A stretch of DNA of 64,000 bases from Melghirimyces algeriensis. Lineage in GTDB: Bacteria; Bacillota; Bacilli; Thermoactinomycetales; DSM-45169. Shown here piece after piece: positions 36,401 through 43,940 of this stretch. A model generated the notes under the pieces. The model made no database searches, was not told where the DNA came from, and saw nothing but the letters and a program-made list of their open reading frames with translations. Position numbers and translations under genes: made by a program. The first letter of the stretch is position 1. The number at the start of each line of letters is the position of its first letter. Where the stretch lies: contig NZ_FXTI01000004.1 in NCBI RefSeq assembly GCF_900182565.1, forward strand, positions 223,542 through 287,541, read 5' to 3'.

Positions 36401-37378
36401 TTGGTTCTCAATTTGCACCATATTATTTCAGATGGTTGGTCAAATAACATTCTGATCCAGGAACTTACCCAGCTTTATGAAGCATTCGCGGAAGGTCAAT
36501 CGTCGCCATTGCCAAAGCTTGCGGTTCAGTATGCGGATTATGCGGTGTGGCAACGGAAGTGGTTGCAAGGGGGGAGGTTGGAAAAACAGCTGCGATATTG
36601 GAAAAATCAACTTGCAAACGCACCATCCCTTCTGTCCTTGCCAACCGATTACCAGCGTCCTTCCATACAGTCCTATCGCGGAGCGGTTCGATTTTTTGAG
36701 CTGTCAGCAGCTCTGAGTGACAGATTGAAAAAACAATCCGACCATGCAGGTGTTACCCTGTTTATGACCCTAATCACGGCTTACAAGGTTTTGTTGTTCC
36801 GCGAGTCCGGAGCAGAGGATCTTTTGGTGGGTTTTCCGGTTGCCAACCGGAATCACAGTAAAATTGAAGGATTGGTTGGATTTTTTGTCAATACGTTAGT
36901 CCTGCGCAGTGACTTATCGGGAAACCCAACCTTTGAGGAACTGCTGAATCATGTAAGGAAAAGAGCCCTAGAGGCCTATGCCAACCAGGATGTTCCATTT
37001 GAGAAATTGGTTGAGGAACTGCAACCCGAACGGGATCGAAGCTACTCGCCACTCTGTCAAGTTTTATTCGCGTTTGAACAGGAACCTCTGAAACGTGTCG
37101 TTTGTCAGGATGTGACGATCCATGTATGCGAAATCGGTCTTGAGTGCTCAAAGTTTGATCTCACCTTTTTTATGGAAGAACGAGGGGACCGACTGGTAGG
37201 CAGTGTGGAGTACTGTACCGACCTTTTTACCGAGGAAACGATTGAGCGAATGATTGATCAATATAAAACGTTGCTTGAGAGTGTGGTGGAATCTCCACAA
37301 CAACGTTTACGTGAGATACCGTTATATTCGGAAGAAGGAGCGTTTAATGAACAGGACGATGAGCTGTTTGACGAATAA
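30410..37378 (+). CDS. NRPS synthase 3: partial C-A-PCP-C-A-PCP-C (internal subunit)
   Basis: Synthase of about 2322 residues. The first 210 residues are only the C-terminal half of a condensation domain, without HHxxxDG. Adenylation domain 3 (about 221-704) has pocket residues DILQLGMVWK, the glycine code. PCP Ser is near 755, then a condensation domain with HHMVSDG near 942. Adenylation domain 4 (about 1266-1760) is the near-identical twin of the Asn domain in synthase 2 (DATKVGEVGK). PCP Ser is near 1811 and a final condensation domain has HHIISDG near 2003. It ends in DDELFDE without a thioesterase, so it must hand its chain to another subunit, logically synthase 2. ATG 30410 is supported by AAGGGTGG eight bases upstream. 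Confidence 0.92.
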   Translation: MTSMVQQPPQIELPIDQKRSGIHSFMPGNHSVSITGSVWEALSQYSRRAGVSQSTVLLAAYFLFIHRYSSQNRLAVGLVEEGRLQSVPFDCTGDVSFGQMLRQLVEKKKGDEGLQENPSTQVLFYGGNDSDRLDMSQWTGYDLFLVCSFAEQKTDATFFYNAQRFDHSTIQRMLTNFSVLLEAIVSNPDQAVKDLPFLSKEERRTLLVEWNQTDRSYPADSCLHHLFEKTALHHPDRIAVEFGEEHMTYRRLDERSNQWAHYLRKQGVESGVKVAVCMERSPDMVVALLGILKAGGTYVPLDPIFPEHRLAYMLEDSCSEVVVTDQSSMPLWAQSDVQIIHLNDIGRKLASESCQATPELQASSEQTAYVIYTSGSTGKPKGVQVSHRSLINFLTSMSKEPGIRKEDRLLSVTTLSFDICALELFLPWMAGATTVLVSRDVAMDGKRLAEAIQKSSATVMQATPATWRLLLAAGWKGSPQLKILCGGEAWTRELAQELQARSAELWNMYGPTETTVWSTVHHVTEDVRMGRPIGNTQLYVLDKAMQPVPIGVPGELYIGGEGVAQGYLNRPDLTAERFLPNPFSGKGRMYRTGDLVRYLSDGTVEYLGRIDHQVKVRGYRIELPEIETVLQRHPAVHQAVVIAHGDETGEKRLIAYLEGKALPADRMIRDYCLTQLPEYMVPSAYIEMESLPLTPNGKVDRRALPAPSSSHINRNVAVSPPRTTEEEKLVAIFSELLGVQPIGVDESFFDLGGHSLLVSQLISRIDDLFQVRLSMHQVFEKKSAEKLAERIEDERCEKKEREALSLHPIPRNRALRMSFAQQRMWFLHCLDPENPAYNIPTVLHLKGSLHVDVLMRSVQEIIQRHESFRTRVCEKDGKPIQVIQESIDVEIPLVHLDQADCGQVYTLAKELANKPFDLTDVPLFRGALVQTDEQEHYLIWVVHHMVSDGWSEELFKRELVTLYDAFLNGEPSPLAELPIQYADYADWQHEWMNGNVAKQQLQYWKQQLAGSLPVLQLPTDKPRTAVQTFRGAIHRFTIQGRFYEKIKQLSHEADQTLFMTLLAAFNTLLHRYSGETDILVGFPVANRNHSETEGIMGFFVNTLVLRTDLSGNPTFQDLLHQVKEVALQAYDNQDIPFEKLVEELQPERNLSYSPLFQVMFVMENTSVKAMEMSGLSIQPTEFDPGTSKFDLTLFVKETEDGLLASFEYNTDLFEAATIERIANHFCHLLHHVATHPQQRVSELPLLTEEERKWILSEFNKTETDVSETLIHERFAAIAQQKPDHIAVESDGATFTYQELDERSERLAHFLRSQGVGPDVRVGICMERSVEMLVGLFGILKAGGAYVPIDPAHPQERLTFLLTDSAVSLLLTQERLLARFSQVNGQVVCLDRDASRIASTVDGPPPSRVGADNLAYMIYTSGSTGTPKGVLIPHRGLSNYLTWALDAYEVEKGIGSIVSTSLAFDATITSLFLPLLAGGRVILLREGEEVEQLSQELRKRRNVSLLKITPTHLQLLSQQLSPEELSGRVRTVVIGGEALLGEHIAFWKQAAPETRLINEYGPTETVVGCAVYEAVEATDRPVPIGRPIANMQLYVLDEFMQPVPIGVQGELYIGGIALADGYHNRPELTAERFVPHPFSNQPGDRLYKTGDMVRYLSDGNLEYMGRVDDQVKVRGYRIEPGEIEAVLLQHSRVAEATVILREDTPGDQRLVAYVTVSEGNEWNARDVQQHLAERLPSYMVPQTIMVLDAIPLTVNGKADRQQLPPPTQEQTEGEYVAPRTLTEKRLATIYQDVLNVEKISAEDHFFARGGHSLLAVQVISRIRNMWNIELPVRALFEAPSIAELAEQVDETVSESTEKVPLVPVERTEALPASFAQQRLWFLEQLEGTSALYHIPLPLYIEGRLNQKALTSAIQEIVQRHEILRTTFKEVDGDVVQDIAPAPSGWHIPLIDLSGEEGVELRSERVQRLIYQLAEETFDLAEGPLFRSHLVKLSDVEHLLVLNLHHIISDGWSNNILIQELTQLYEAFAEGQSSPLPKLAVQYADYAVWQRKWLQGGRLEKQLRYWKNQLANAPSLLSLPTDYQRPSIQSYRGAVRFFELSAALSDRLKKQSDHAGVTLFMTLITAYKVLLFRESGAEDLLVGFPVANRNHSKIEGLVGFFVNTLVLRSDLSGNPTFEELLNHVRKRALEAYANQDVPFEKLVEELQPERDRSYSPLCQVLFAFEQEPLKRVVCQDVTIHVCEIGLECSKFDLTFFMEERGDRLVGSVEYCTDLFTEETIERMIDQYKTLLESVVESPQQRLREIPLYSEEGAFNEQDDELFDE
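34207..35626 (+). repeat. Adenylation-domain duplication, copy 2
   Basis: Partner of 26831-28250 with an offset of 7376 bases. Flanking sequence on both sides diverges at once into ordinary condensation-domain and C-terminal adenylation sequence, which points to gene conversion or recent domain swapping rather than duplication of a whole module. Confidence 0.9.
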
Positions 37379-37448
37379 GGCAGGGACGTTGAGTCTATAT
37401 TTTGCCATTTACAACAACAGTAGTAAAGCGTGAAAAATATACTTTGAC

Positions 37449-37478
37449 GGCGGTGAGGAGAACCTTGCCGCCATTTTT
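37449..37478 (+). terminator. Terminator of the lipopeptide operon
   Basis: Stem GGCGGTGAGG pairing with CCTTGCCGCC around AGAA, followed by ATTTTT. It lies about 70 bases after the stop of synthase 3. Confidence 0.85.
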
Positions 37479-37514
37479 AATGCCTTTATGGGAATTGTCA
37501 TTTTTTTCAGCCCC

Positions 37515-37534
37515 TTATGCAAAATTGCATCATT
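37515..37534. promoter_or_regulatory. Dyad upstream of the sigma-54 activator gene
   Basis: TTATGCAAAATTGCATCATT contains TGCAA-AA-TTGCA. A related TTATGCAAAATTG stretch occurs at 39319 upstream of the target operon. A binding site for the activator, giving autoregulation, is plausible but inferred only from the shared sequence. Confidence 0.35.
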
Positions 37535-37574
37535 CGCTACAATGGGGATAAACCGTATAGAAGTAGGTGAGAAC

Positions 37575-39281
37575 GTGACATCGATCCCAACGTCAGATGG
37601 GATATGGAAATCGTTTGTGGATACCTTTCCATATCCCATCATCGTGATCGGAAAAGATCATGATATTCACTATGTCAACGAACAGGCATCCATGGTCTTT
37701 GGCATCGACGAAAGTGAGTCGCGAAGGGAAAGGGTACAGCATTACTTCCCCAAATCTCCATGGTTGTGGGATACCAGCCAGCGAGAAGAAGAGGGAACCC
37801 TGATGTTTGAAAAGAGACGGTGGAAAGGGGTTCGCTGTTCCATTCCCAGCGGAATGTCCTGGATATTTTTTCCTTGCGATGAGGACATCTCTACGTTGCT
37901 GTCTGAAGAAAGCACAAAAGGTGGCTGGGAATTGGAAGAAGTGATTGGCTCACTGTATGACGATATTCTGATTACAGATCGCAACGGAAACATCTTAAAA
38001 CTGAGCGGTCATTTTGAACAGCTATATGGGAAATATTCAGAAGAATTAATCGGGAAAAATGTACGGGATCTTGAACGGAAGGGGGTTTTTCGTCCGTCAA
38101 TTACCAAAAAGGTGCTGGAAACCAAAACGAAGCAGACGGGTATGCAGACGACGGAAAAAGGGCGCAGGGTACAAGTGACCGCGATTCCAGCCTTTGACGG
38201 TGAGGGACGATTTGCCAGAGTGATCTGTTTTTCCCGTGATATTACGGAGCCGATGCGTTTAAAAGAGCACTTAACGTTAATGGAGCAGGAGATGGAACGG
38301 TTCCGGTCTGAATTGGGCAATCTTCGCCAAGAAGCACTGGACTCCACCGAATTTGTCGCCAAACATCCAGCAATGAAGCAGACGCTGGAAACCGCCCGCC
38401 GCGTCGCGCAGGTGGATGTTCATGTGTTGTTGCAGGGAGAATCTGGGGTGGGGAAAACAGCACTCGCTCGTTATATTCATCAACAAAGCCCCCGCTCGAA
38501 GGGTCCATTGATTGAGGTAAACTGTGGTGCCATCCCGGAGCCGCTGTTTGAATCAGAGCTATTTGGCTATGAAGCGGGTGCATTTACCGGTGCCAAGAAA
38601 AAGGGGAAACTTGGATTTGCTGAATTGGCGCACAAGGGGACCCTTTTCCTGGATGAAGTGGGAGAGATCCCGAAATCCCTTCAGGTAAAGGTACTGAAGC
38701 TGATTCAGGAAAAGCAATTTTATCGGATTGGCGGAACGCGCCCCATTCAATCGGATTTTCGGTTGATTGCAGCCACAAATCGGGATCTGGCCAGGCAAGT
38801 TCAAGCCGGTGATTTTCGGGATGATTTATTTTTCCGGCTCAATGTTGTTCCCATCACGGTACCGCCGTTAAGGGAACGCCTGGAGGATTTGCTGGTCCTG
38901 ATTGATTCCCTGTTGGAAAAATACTGTCGCAAGCATCAACTTCAGAAGTGGCTGGATGCTCCGGTCAAAAAACGTTTGATGGAGTATTCATGGCCGGGTA
39001 ACGTGAGAGAATTGGAAAACTGGATCGAACGCTTAGTGGTGGTTTCCCCCTATTCGCTGATTCGGGTGGAGGATTTACCGACACAGATGCAACGGACAGC
39101 CGTTCCCGATGTTTCATGGGAAGCGATTCAAGGTAAAACATTGCCGGAAATTGTTGCCCAGGTGGAAAAAGACTTATTGGTCAAGGCGAGAAAGGCAGGG
39201 AAAAGCACGACGGAGATCGCCAAACGGTTTGGAATCAGCCAATCTACGGTGGTTCGGAAATTACAACGTTATACAGAATGA
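37575..39281 (+). CDS. PAS-containing sigma-54-dependent activator (GabR/RocR-like)
   Basis: Transcription activator of about 568 residues. Order: an N-terminal sensory PAS-like region (about 10-90), a second PAS (about 130-240), a short coiled segment, then the AAA+ domain with Walker A GESGVGKT, the sigma-54 contact loop GAFTGA, Walker B GTLFLDEVGE and the arginine-finger region. A helix-turn-helix of the Fis type closes the protein (STTEIAKRFGISQSTVVRKL). It binds upstream sites and opens -24/-12 promoters in response to a ligand, here probably GABA or a related compound, because the next operon encodes GABA catabolism and has a good sigma-54 promoter. GTG 37575 with AGGTGA is preferred; ATG 37542 or ATG 37488 would lengthen the N-terminus. 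Confidence 0.9.
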   Translation: MTSIPTSDGIWKSFVDTFPYPIIVIGKDHDIHYVNEQASMVFGIDESESRRERVQHYFPKSPWLWDTSQREEEGTLMFEKRRWKGVRCSIPSGMSWIFFPCDEDISTLLSEESTKGGWELEEVIGSLYDDILITDRNGNILKLSGHFEQLYGKYSEELIGKNVRDLERKGVFRPSITKKVLETKTKQTGMQTTEKGRRVQVTAIPAFDGEGRFARVICFSRDITEPMRLKEHLTLMEQEMERFRSELGNLRQEALDSTEFVAKHPAMKQTLETARRVAQVDVHVLLQGESGVGKTALARYIHQQSPRSKGPLIEVNCGAIPEPLFESELFGYEAGAFTGAKKKGKLGFAELAHKGTLFLDEVGEIPKSLQVKVLKLIQEKQFYRIGGTRPIQSDFRLIAATNRDLARQVQAGDFRDDLFFRLNVVPITVPPLRERLEDLLVLIDSLLEKYCRKHQLQKWLDAPVKKRLMEYSWPGNVRELENWIERLVVVSPYSLIRVEDLPTQMQRTAVPDVSWEAIQGKTLPEIVAQVEKDLLVKARKAGKSTTEIAKRFGISQSTVVRKLQRYTE

Positions 39282-39310
39282 GGGGTAAACTCGCTTACCT
39301 TATCTAATAA

Positions 39311-39338
39311 TGCATAAATTATGCAAAATTGAATAATG
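39311..39338. promoter_or_regulatory. Dyad in the gab promoter region
   Basis: TGCATAA-A-TTATGCA is a perfect 15-base dyad, running into TTATGCAAAATTG that is shared with 37515. It is about 250 bases upstream of the sigma-54 promoter, a normal distance for an enhancer. Confidence 0.35.
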
Positions 39339-39411
39339 AATCGGCGGTTAATAGGACGCTCTTCCAAACATTGTGTAGACCTTTTTTGAAAATATCTGCG
39401 TAATACAATGG

Positions 39412-39430
39412 ACTTGTTTTTTAAACAAGG
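39412..39430. repeat. 19-base repeat with perfect dyad, left copy
   Basis: ACTTGTTTTTTAAACAAGG, whose core CTTGTTT-TTT-AAACAAG is an inverted repeat. An exact second copy follows at 39556-39574 on the other side of a MITE. It is either an unusually long target-site duplication or a pair of activator sites separated by the insertion. Confidence 0.7.
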
Positions 39431-39555
39431 GAGACTGCCGACAAAAATAATAAGAAGAAGGGGATATCCGGTAAAGCGGACTCCTTCCACTTCTTTGTTG
39501 GAGGAAAGAGATGCGGAGACGGAAATCCCCTTTCCCCCATTTTGTCATGAACCTC
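39431..39555 (+). mobile_element. MITE copy 1 (internally deleted)
   Basis: A 125-base relative of the elements at 43941-44166 and 46765-46969. It begins GAGACTGCCGACAAA and ends TTTTGTCATGAACCTC, the imperfect terminal inverted repeats of the family. About 100 bases of the middle, including the large central hairpin, are missing. It sits exactly between two copies of a 19-base sequence. Confidence 0.75.
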
Positions 39556-39574
39556 ACTTGTTTTTTAAACAAGG
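39556..39574. repeat. 19-base repeat with perfect dyad, right copy
   Basis: Exact copy of 39412-39430. It ends 12 bases upstream of the -24 element of the sigma-54 promoter. Confidence 0.7.
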
Positions 39575-39586
39575 TTTTATAGGTCT

Positions 39587-39603
39587 TTGGCATGGTTTTT
39601 GCA
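39587..39603 (+). promoter_or_regulatory. Sigma-54 (-24/-12) promoter of the gab operon
   Basis: TTGGCATGGTTTTTGCA matches TGGCAC-N5-TTGCA with the invariant GG and GC ten bases apart. It lies 67 bases before the permease start. The gene immediately upstream encodes the matching type of activator. Confidence 0.88.
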
Positions 39604-39669
39604 AGTTTATGATTGGGTGACAGGAGGGGTGATGGTAAAAATATGGAATAGTAAAAAAGGAGGGTTCTC

Positions 39670-41058
39670 ATGGGGAATGCAAATGAGAAAATGACGAAAA
39701 TTTTGTCTCGGAAAGATGTGATTGCTCTGGCCTTTGGTGCGATGATTGGCTGGGGCTGGGTGGTTCTCTCCGGTGATTGGATCACCCAAGCGGGTACATT
39801 GGGTGGAATGGTTGCCTTCTTGATCGGTGGCTTGATGGTTACGTTTGTCGGCTTAACCTATGCAGAATTGGTGGCTGCCATGCCCAAAGTGGGAGGGGAG
39901 CACTATTACACGCTGCGGGCGTTGGGACCCAAGGCCTCCTTCATTGCATCCTGGGCGATTGCGATGGGCTATCTCACGGTCGTCGGTATAGAAGCTGTGG
40001 CCTTTCCTTCTGTGTTGGACTATTTGTTTCCTGGGTATGGACAAGGCTATCTTTGGACGGTTGCCGGGTCTGAAGTAACCATCACATGGGTTCTGGTTGG
40101 GGTACTCGGATCGATTGTGATCACAGCTTTAAACTATTTCGGGATTCAGCCAGCTGCCGTTTTTCAGACGATATGTACACTGTTTATCATCGTGGTCGGT
40201 CTCTTGCTGTTTATCGGTGCACCGATTGGGGGAAGTACCGAAAATTTTCATCCCTTCTTTGTCAATGGATTTGGCGGTGTCATGTCGGTAATTGTCATGG
40301 TTCCGTTCCTGTTCGTAGGCTTTGATGTGATTCCTCAGGCAGCGGAAGAAATGAATGTGCCCAGCAAAAAAATTGGCAGTTTGCTACTGATTTCAGTCAC
40401 GCTGGCAGTCGTCTATTATATGGCGATTGTTGTGGGGGTTGGGATGGGATTGGACCAAGCGGCTCTCAAGCAATCCGATTTGGCAGCAGCGGATGCCATC
40501 GCCGCAATCTTTGGAACCCCACTCATAGGCAACGTGTTGGTTTTGGCGGGGGTTGCTGGGATTTTGACCAGTTGGAATGCTTTTTTAATCGGTGGCAGCC
40601 GTGTGTTGTATGCCATGGCGGAGTCTGGTATGCTACCAGCTTGGCTCGGTCAGCTGCACCCCAAATACCATACCCCATCCAATGCCATTCTATTACTGGG
40701 TGGGCTGTCTTGTATCGCTCCCTTTTTCGGAGAGGAAATGTTGACCTGGCTGGTGAATGCAGGAGGACTCAACATTGTCGTATCTTACTTCCTCGTCGCC
40801 GTTTCTTTCCTCTTTTTAAGAAAGAAAGAACCCAATATGAAGCGCCCTTTCCGTGCAGGCAAAGGTCCGGTTGTAGGGTATTTGGCCATTCTGCTCAGTC
40901 TCTTTATTGCCGTGCAGTATATGCCAGGAATGGAGGCCTCGCTAAATTGGCAGGAATGGTTGATTAACCTTTTGTGGTGGGTAGCAGGAGTCCTGTTCCT
41001 CCTCCGTATGAACGTATCGGAATCGTATTTGGCTGAAGTGAAAACGCACATGGAGTAA
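39670..41058 (+). CDS. APC-superfamily amino acid/GABA permease
   Basis: Integral membrane transporter of 462 residues with about 12 hydrophobic segments. The first segment carries the unwound-helix motif region GAMIGWGWVVLSG, and the family pattern FVGFDVIPQAAEE is visible near residue 216. APC permeases take up amino acids or amines. In this operon, before a semialdehyde dehydrogenase and a 4-aminobutyrate aminotransferase, the substrate is probably GABA, putrescine or another omega-amino acid (inference from context). ATG 39670 has AAAGGAGGG at the right distance. It is the first gene behind the sigma-54 promoter. Confidence 0.88.
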   Translation: MGNANEKMTKILSRKDVIALAFGAMIGWGWVVLSGDWITQAGTLGGMVAFLIGGLMVTFVGLTYAELVAAMPKVGGEHYYTLRALGPKASFIASWAIAMGYLTVVGIEAVAFPSVLDYLFPGYGQGYLWTVAGSEVTITWVLVGVLGSIVITALNYFGIQPAAVFQTICTLFIIVVGLLLFIGAPIGGSTENFHPFFVNGFGGVMSVIVMVPFLFVGFDVIPQAAEEMNVPSKKIGSLLLISVTLAVVYYMAIVVGVGMGLDQAALKQSDLAAADAIAAIFGTPLIGNVLVLAGVAGILTSWNAFLIGGSRVLYAMAESGMLPAWLGQLHPKYHTPSNAILLLGGLSCIAPFFGEEMLTWLVNAGGLNIVVSYFLVAVSFLFLRKKEPNMKRPFRAGKGPVVGYLAILLSLFIAVQYMPGMEASLNWQEWLINLLWWVAGVLFLLRMNVSESYLAEVKTHME

Positions 41059-41097
41059 TGTTGGAGAACGAATCATTTCAAGAAAGGATCGTGGTGT

Positions 41098-42549
41098 ATG
41101 AAACAATATGGATTATATATTGATGGCGTATGGAAAAATGCCGATCAAGGGGCGTTCTTTGATGTAACAAATCCCGCCAATAATGAAATGGTTGGACAAA
41201 TGGCTGATGCTGGTGCAAAAGAAACCCGGCAGGCAGTGGATGCGGCTTATCGTGCTTTTCCCGATTGGTCCCAGAAAGCGGCAAAAGAACGGGCTGTCAT
41301 CTTGGAACGGGTGTATGACAAAATGATAGAGCAAAAAGAACAGATGGCGCGTTTGATGACCATGGAGCAGGGAAAGCCACTGGCGGAAGCCCAGGGGGAA
41401 GTGCAATATGCGGCGGACTTCTTTAAATGGTATGCGGAAGAAGCGAAGCGCATCTACGGGGATACGGTTCCCTCCTCCTCCCCAGATAAGCGAATTTGGG
41501 TGTTGCGTCAGCCTGTAGGTGTGACAGCGGCGATTACTCCTTGGAATTTTCCTGCTGCCATGATTACTCGTAAAGTCGCCCCTGCATTGGCTGCTGGCTG
41601 TACGATGGTTGTCAAACCTGCGGAGCAAACACCGCTGACGGCGGCCTTTCTGATGGAAATCATGGATCAGGCGGGAGTACCTGCGGGAGTTGTCAACTTA
41701 GTGACCGGGACCCATGCGGATATAATCGGGGAGGCCCTGCTGGAAGACAAGCGGGTACGAAAGATTACCTTTACCGGCTCCACGGAAGTAGGAAAGTTGT
41801 TGATGAGGAAAGCTGCGGATACGGTCAAACGGATTAGCCTGGAGTTGGGTGGTCATGCCCCCTTCCTGGTGTTTGAAGATGCAGATCTAAAACAGGCAGC
41901 CAGGGAAGTGTTGGCCAGCAAGTTTCGCAATGCGGGGCAAACCTGTGTCTGCACCAACCGGGTCTATGTCCATCACCGGATCAAAGAGGCTTTTGCAGAT
42001 ATCCTGGCTCAGGAAGTGGAAAGGCTTCAAGTGGGTGAAGGGTTGCAGGAACAGGTACAGATTGGCCCCCTGATTGATGAGAAAGCATTGACGAAGGTAG
42101 AGCGTCACGTTGCAGATGCAAAAGAAAAGGGTGCCAAAGTGGTTACTGGTGGTACACGGATCACGGGTAAGGAATGGGATGGCGGCTGTTTCTATGCTCC
42201 AACCGTTTTACTGGATACCACACAGGAAATGTTGGTGGAACAGGAGGAGACCTTTGGTCCTGTTTTACCCCTGCATGGTTTTACGGAGGAAGAGGAAGCC
42301 GTTACTCTGGCCAATGATACACCTTACGGCTTAGCCGCATATTTGTATACACATGATCTCGCACGGGCAATCCGGGTATCTGAAGCGTTGGAATATGGGA
42401 TTGTCGGGGTGAATGATGGAATGCCTTCCACCGCCCAAGCGCCGTTTGGGGGAGTGAAGGAGAGCGGTCTGGGTCGGGAAGGTGGCAAGTACGGTATCGA
42501 GGAATACCTGGAAACGAAGTATGTCTCTGTATCCCTGAAGTCAAAGTGA
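41098..42549 (+). CDS. gabD: NAD(P)-dependent succinate-semialdehyde dehydrogenase
   Basis: Aldehyde dehydrogenase of 483 residues. Diagnostic parts: the cofactor segment ITPWNFPAAMITRK with VVKPAEQTP, the glycine motif FTGSTEVG, the general-base LELGGHAP, and the catalytic cysteine in NAGQTCVC. The C-terminal PFGGVKESGLGREGG is typical of GabD. It oxidises succinate semialdehyde to succinate, the second step of GABA breakdown, in the cytoplasm. The gene lies 39 bases after the permease and 25 bases before the aminotransferase, so the three form one operon. Preference for NAD or NADP was not determined. Confidence 0.9.
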   Translation: MKQYGLYIDGVWKNADQGAFFDVTNPANNEMVGQMADAGAKETRQAVDAAYRAFPDWSQKAAKERAVILERVYDKMIEQKEQMARLMTMEQGKPLAEAQGEVQYAADFFKWYAEEAKRIYGDTVPSSSPDKRIWVLRQPVGVTAAITPWNFPAAMITRKVAPALAAGCTMVVKPAEQTPLTAAFLMEIMDQAGVPAGVVNLVTGTHADIIGEALLEDKRVRKITFTGSTEVGKLLMRKAADTVKRISLELGGHAPFLVFEDADLKQAAREVLASKFRNAGQTCVCTNRVYVHHRIKEAFADILAQEVERLQVGEGLQEQVQIGPLIDEKALTKVERHVADAKEKGAKVVTGGTRITGKEWDGGCFYAPTVLLDTTQEMLVEQEETFGPVLPLHGFTEEEEAVTLANDTPYGLAAYLYTHDLARAIRVSEALEYGIVGVNDGMPSTAQAPFGGVKESGLGREGGKYGIEEYLETKYVSVSLKSK

Positions 42550-42574
42550 GAAAAGAATGGAGGAGGAACCGACC

Positions 42575-43924
42575 ATGCCATCTGCTACCCGTAACTATAT
42601 CCAGTTGAACACCCCGATCCCTGGACCAAAGGCTCAAAGCCTGTTACAACGTCGTCAGGCCCATGTTCCTCAGGGGCCGGCTTGCAACCTCCCTACATTT
42701 GCAGAAAAAGGGGAAGGAGCGTTGTTAACCGATGTGGATGGAAACCGATTGATCGACTTTGCGGGAGCCATCGGTACGCTGAATGTCGGCCACTGTCCAC
42801 CTTCTGTGGTTGAGGCGTTAAAACGACAGTTGGACAAGTATATTCATCCGGGGTTTAACTGTATGATGTATGAGCCCTACATTCAACTTGCCGAAAAATT
42901 GAATGAACTGACACCGGGAGATTATGAGAAAAAAACCTTCTTCCTCAACAGTGGGGCGGAAGCTGTGGAAAATGCAGTGAAGCTGGCTCGTAAATACACC
43001 GGACGACAAGCGATTGTTTCCTTTAATCGGGGATTTCATGGGCGAACGCTGTTGACCATGTCTCTGACCAGCAAGGTGAAGCCCTATAAGTTCGGTTTTG
43101 GCCCTTTTGCACCGGAAACGTACAAATTGCCGTATCCATACTACTATCGGAGACCCGAAGGGATGACTCCGGAAGAGTTGGATCAGGAATTGTTGCGCCA
43201 AACAAAAGAATTTTTCCTGGGAGAGGTTGAACCGGAAAATATTGCGGCGGTCATTATGGAACCGGTGCAAGGGGAAGGTGGCTTTATCATCCCTTCAAAA
43301 ACCTTTATACAGGGGATAAAAGCGCTGTGTGAGGAGCATGGCATCCTATTTATCGCCGATGAGGTGCAGACCGGATTCGGACGTACCGGCAAACTCTTTG
43401 CGATGGAGCATTTTGGAGTTATCCCGGATCTGGTCACCCTATCTAAATCATTGGGTGCCGGTCTGCCGATCAGTGCTGTAACCGGGCGGGCAGAAATCAT
43501 GGATGCCGCATCCCCCGGTGAAATCGGCGGAACCTATGGGGGGAGTCCATTGGGATGTGTTTCGGCTCTGGAAGTGATTCGGATGATGGAAGAAGAGAAA
43601 CTGCCGGAGCGGGCGCAAGTCATTGGAGAACACATTTTGTCCCATTTTCACCGTTTGAAAGATAAGCATCCGCAAATCGGAGAAGTTCGGGGGATCGGGG
43701 CCATGTGTGCCTTTGAAACAGTTAAAGATCCCCGATCCAAGGAACCGGATAAAGAGCTGGCTGGACGCATTATCCATGAATGCGGGCAACGGGGAGTCAT
43801 TCTGATGGGTGCCGGGTTATACAGCAATGTGATTCGGACTTTGGTCCCACTTGTCATTACAGAGGATCAATTAAAGGAAGCGTTGGATGTGATGGAAGAA
43901 GTGGTGGATCACCTGTTGGGATAA
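42575..43924 (+). CDS. gabT: 4-aminobutyrate aminotransferase
   Basis: Class III PLP aminotransferase of 449 residues. Visible features: NSGAEAVENAVKLAR for PLP phosphate binding, NRGFHGRTLLTMSLT, the IADEVQTGFGRTG stretch with the PLP-nitrogen Asp, and the lysine in TLSKSLGAGLPISA. It moves the amino group of GABA to 2-oxoglutarate, producing succinate semialdehyde for GabD. ATG 42575 is chosen because GGAGGAGG at 42559-42566 is correctly spaced; an ATG at 42557 would include that ribosome site. It is the last gene of the operon and a MITE begins 17 bases after its stop; no clear terminator was seen. Confidence 0.9.
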   Translation: MPSATRNYIQLNTPIPGPKAQSLLQRRQAHVPQGPACNLPTFAEKGEGALLTDVDGNRLIDFAGAIGTLNVGHCPPSVVEALKRQLDKYIHPGFNCMMYEPYIQLAEKLNELTPGDYEKKTFFLNSGAEAVENAVKLARKYTGRQAIVSFNRGFHGRTLLTMSLTSKVKPYKFGFGPFAPETYKLPYPYYYRRPEGMTPEELDQELLRQTKEFFLGEVEPENIAAVIMEPVQGEGGFIIPSKTFIQGIKALCEEHGILFIADEVQTGFGRTGKLFAMEHFGVIPDLVTLSKSLGAGLPISAVTGRAEIMDAASPGEIGGTYGGSPLGCVSALEVIRMMEEEKLPERAQVIGEHILSHFHRLKDKHPQIGEVRGIGAMCAFETVKDPRSKEPDKELAGRIIHECGQRGVILMGAGLYSNVIRTLVPLVITEDQLKEALDVMEEVVDHLLG

Positions 43925-43940
43925 ATTGTGGGGCATTGTT

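Noticed and set aside
12731..37378. Epimerisation domains for D-amino acids in the synthases
   Set aside because: No separate epimerase was found between PCP and condensation domains; D-residues cannot be predicted from what is visible.
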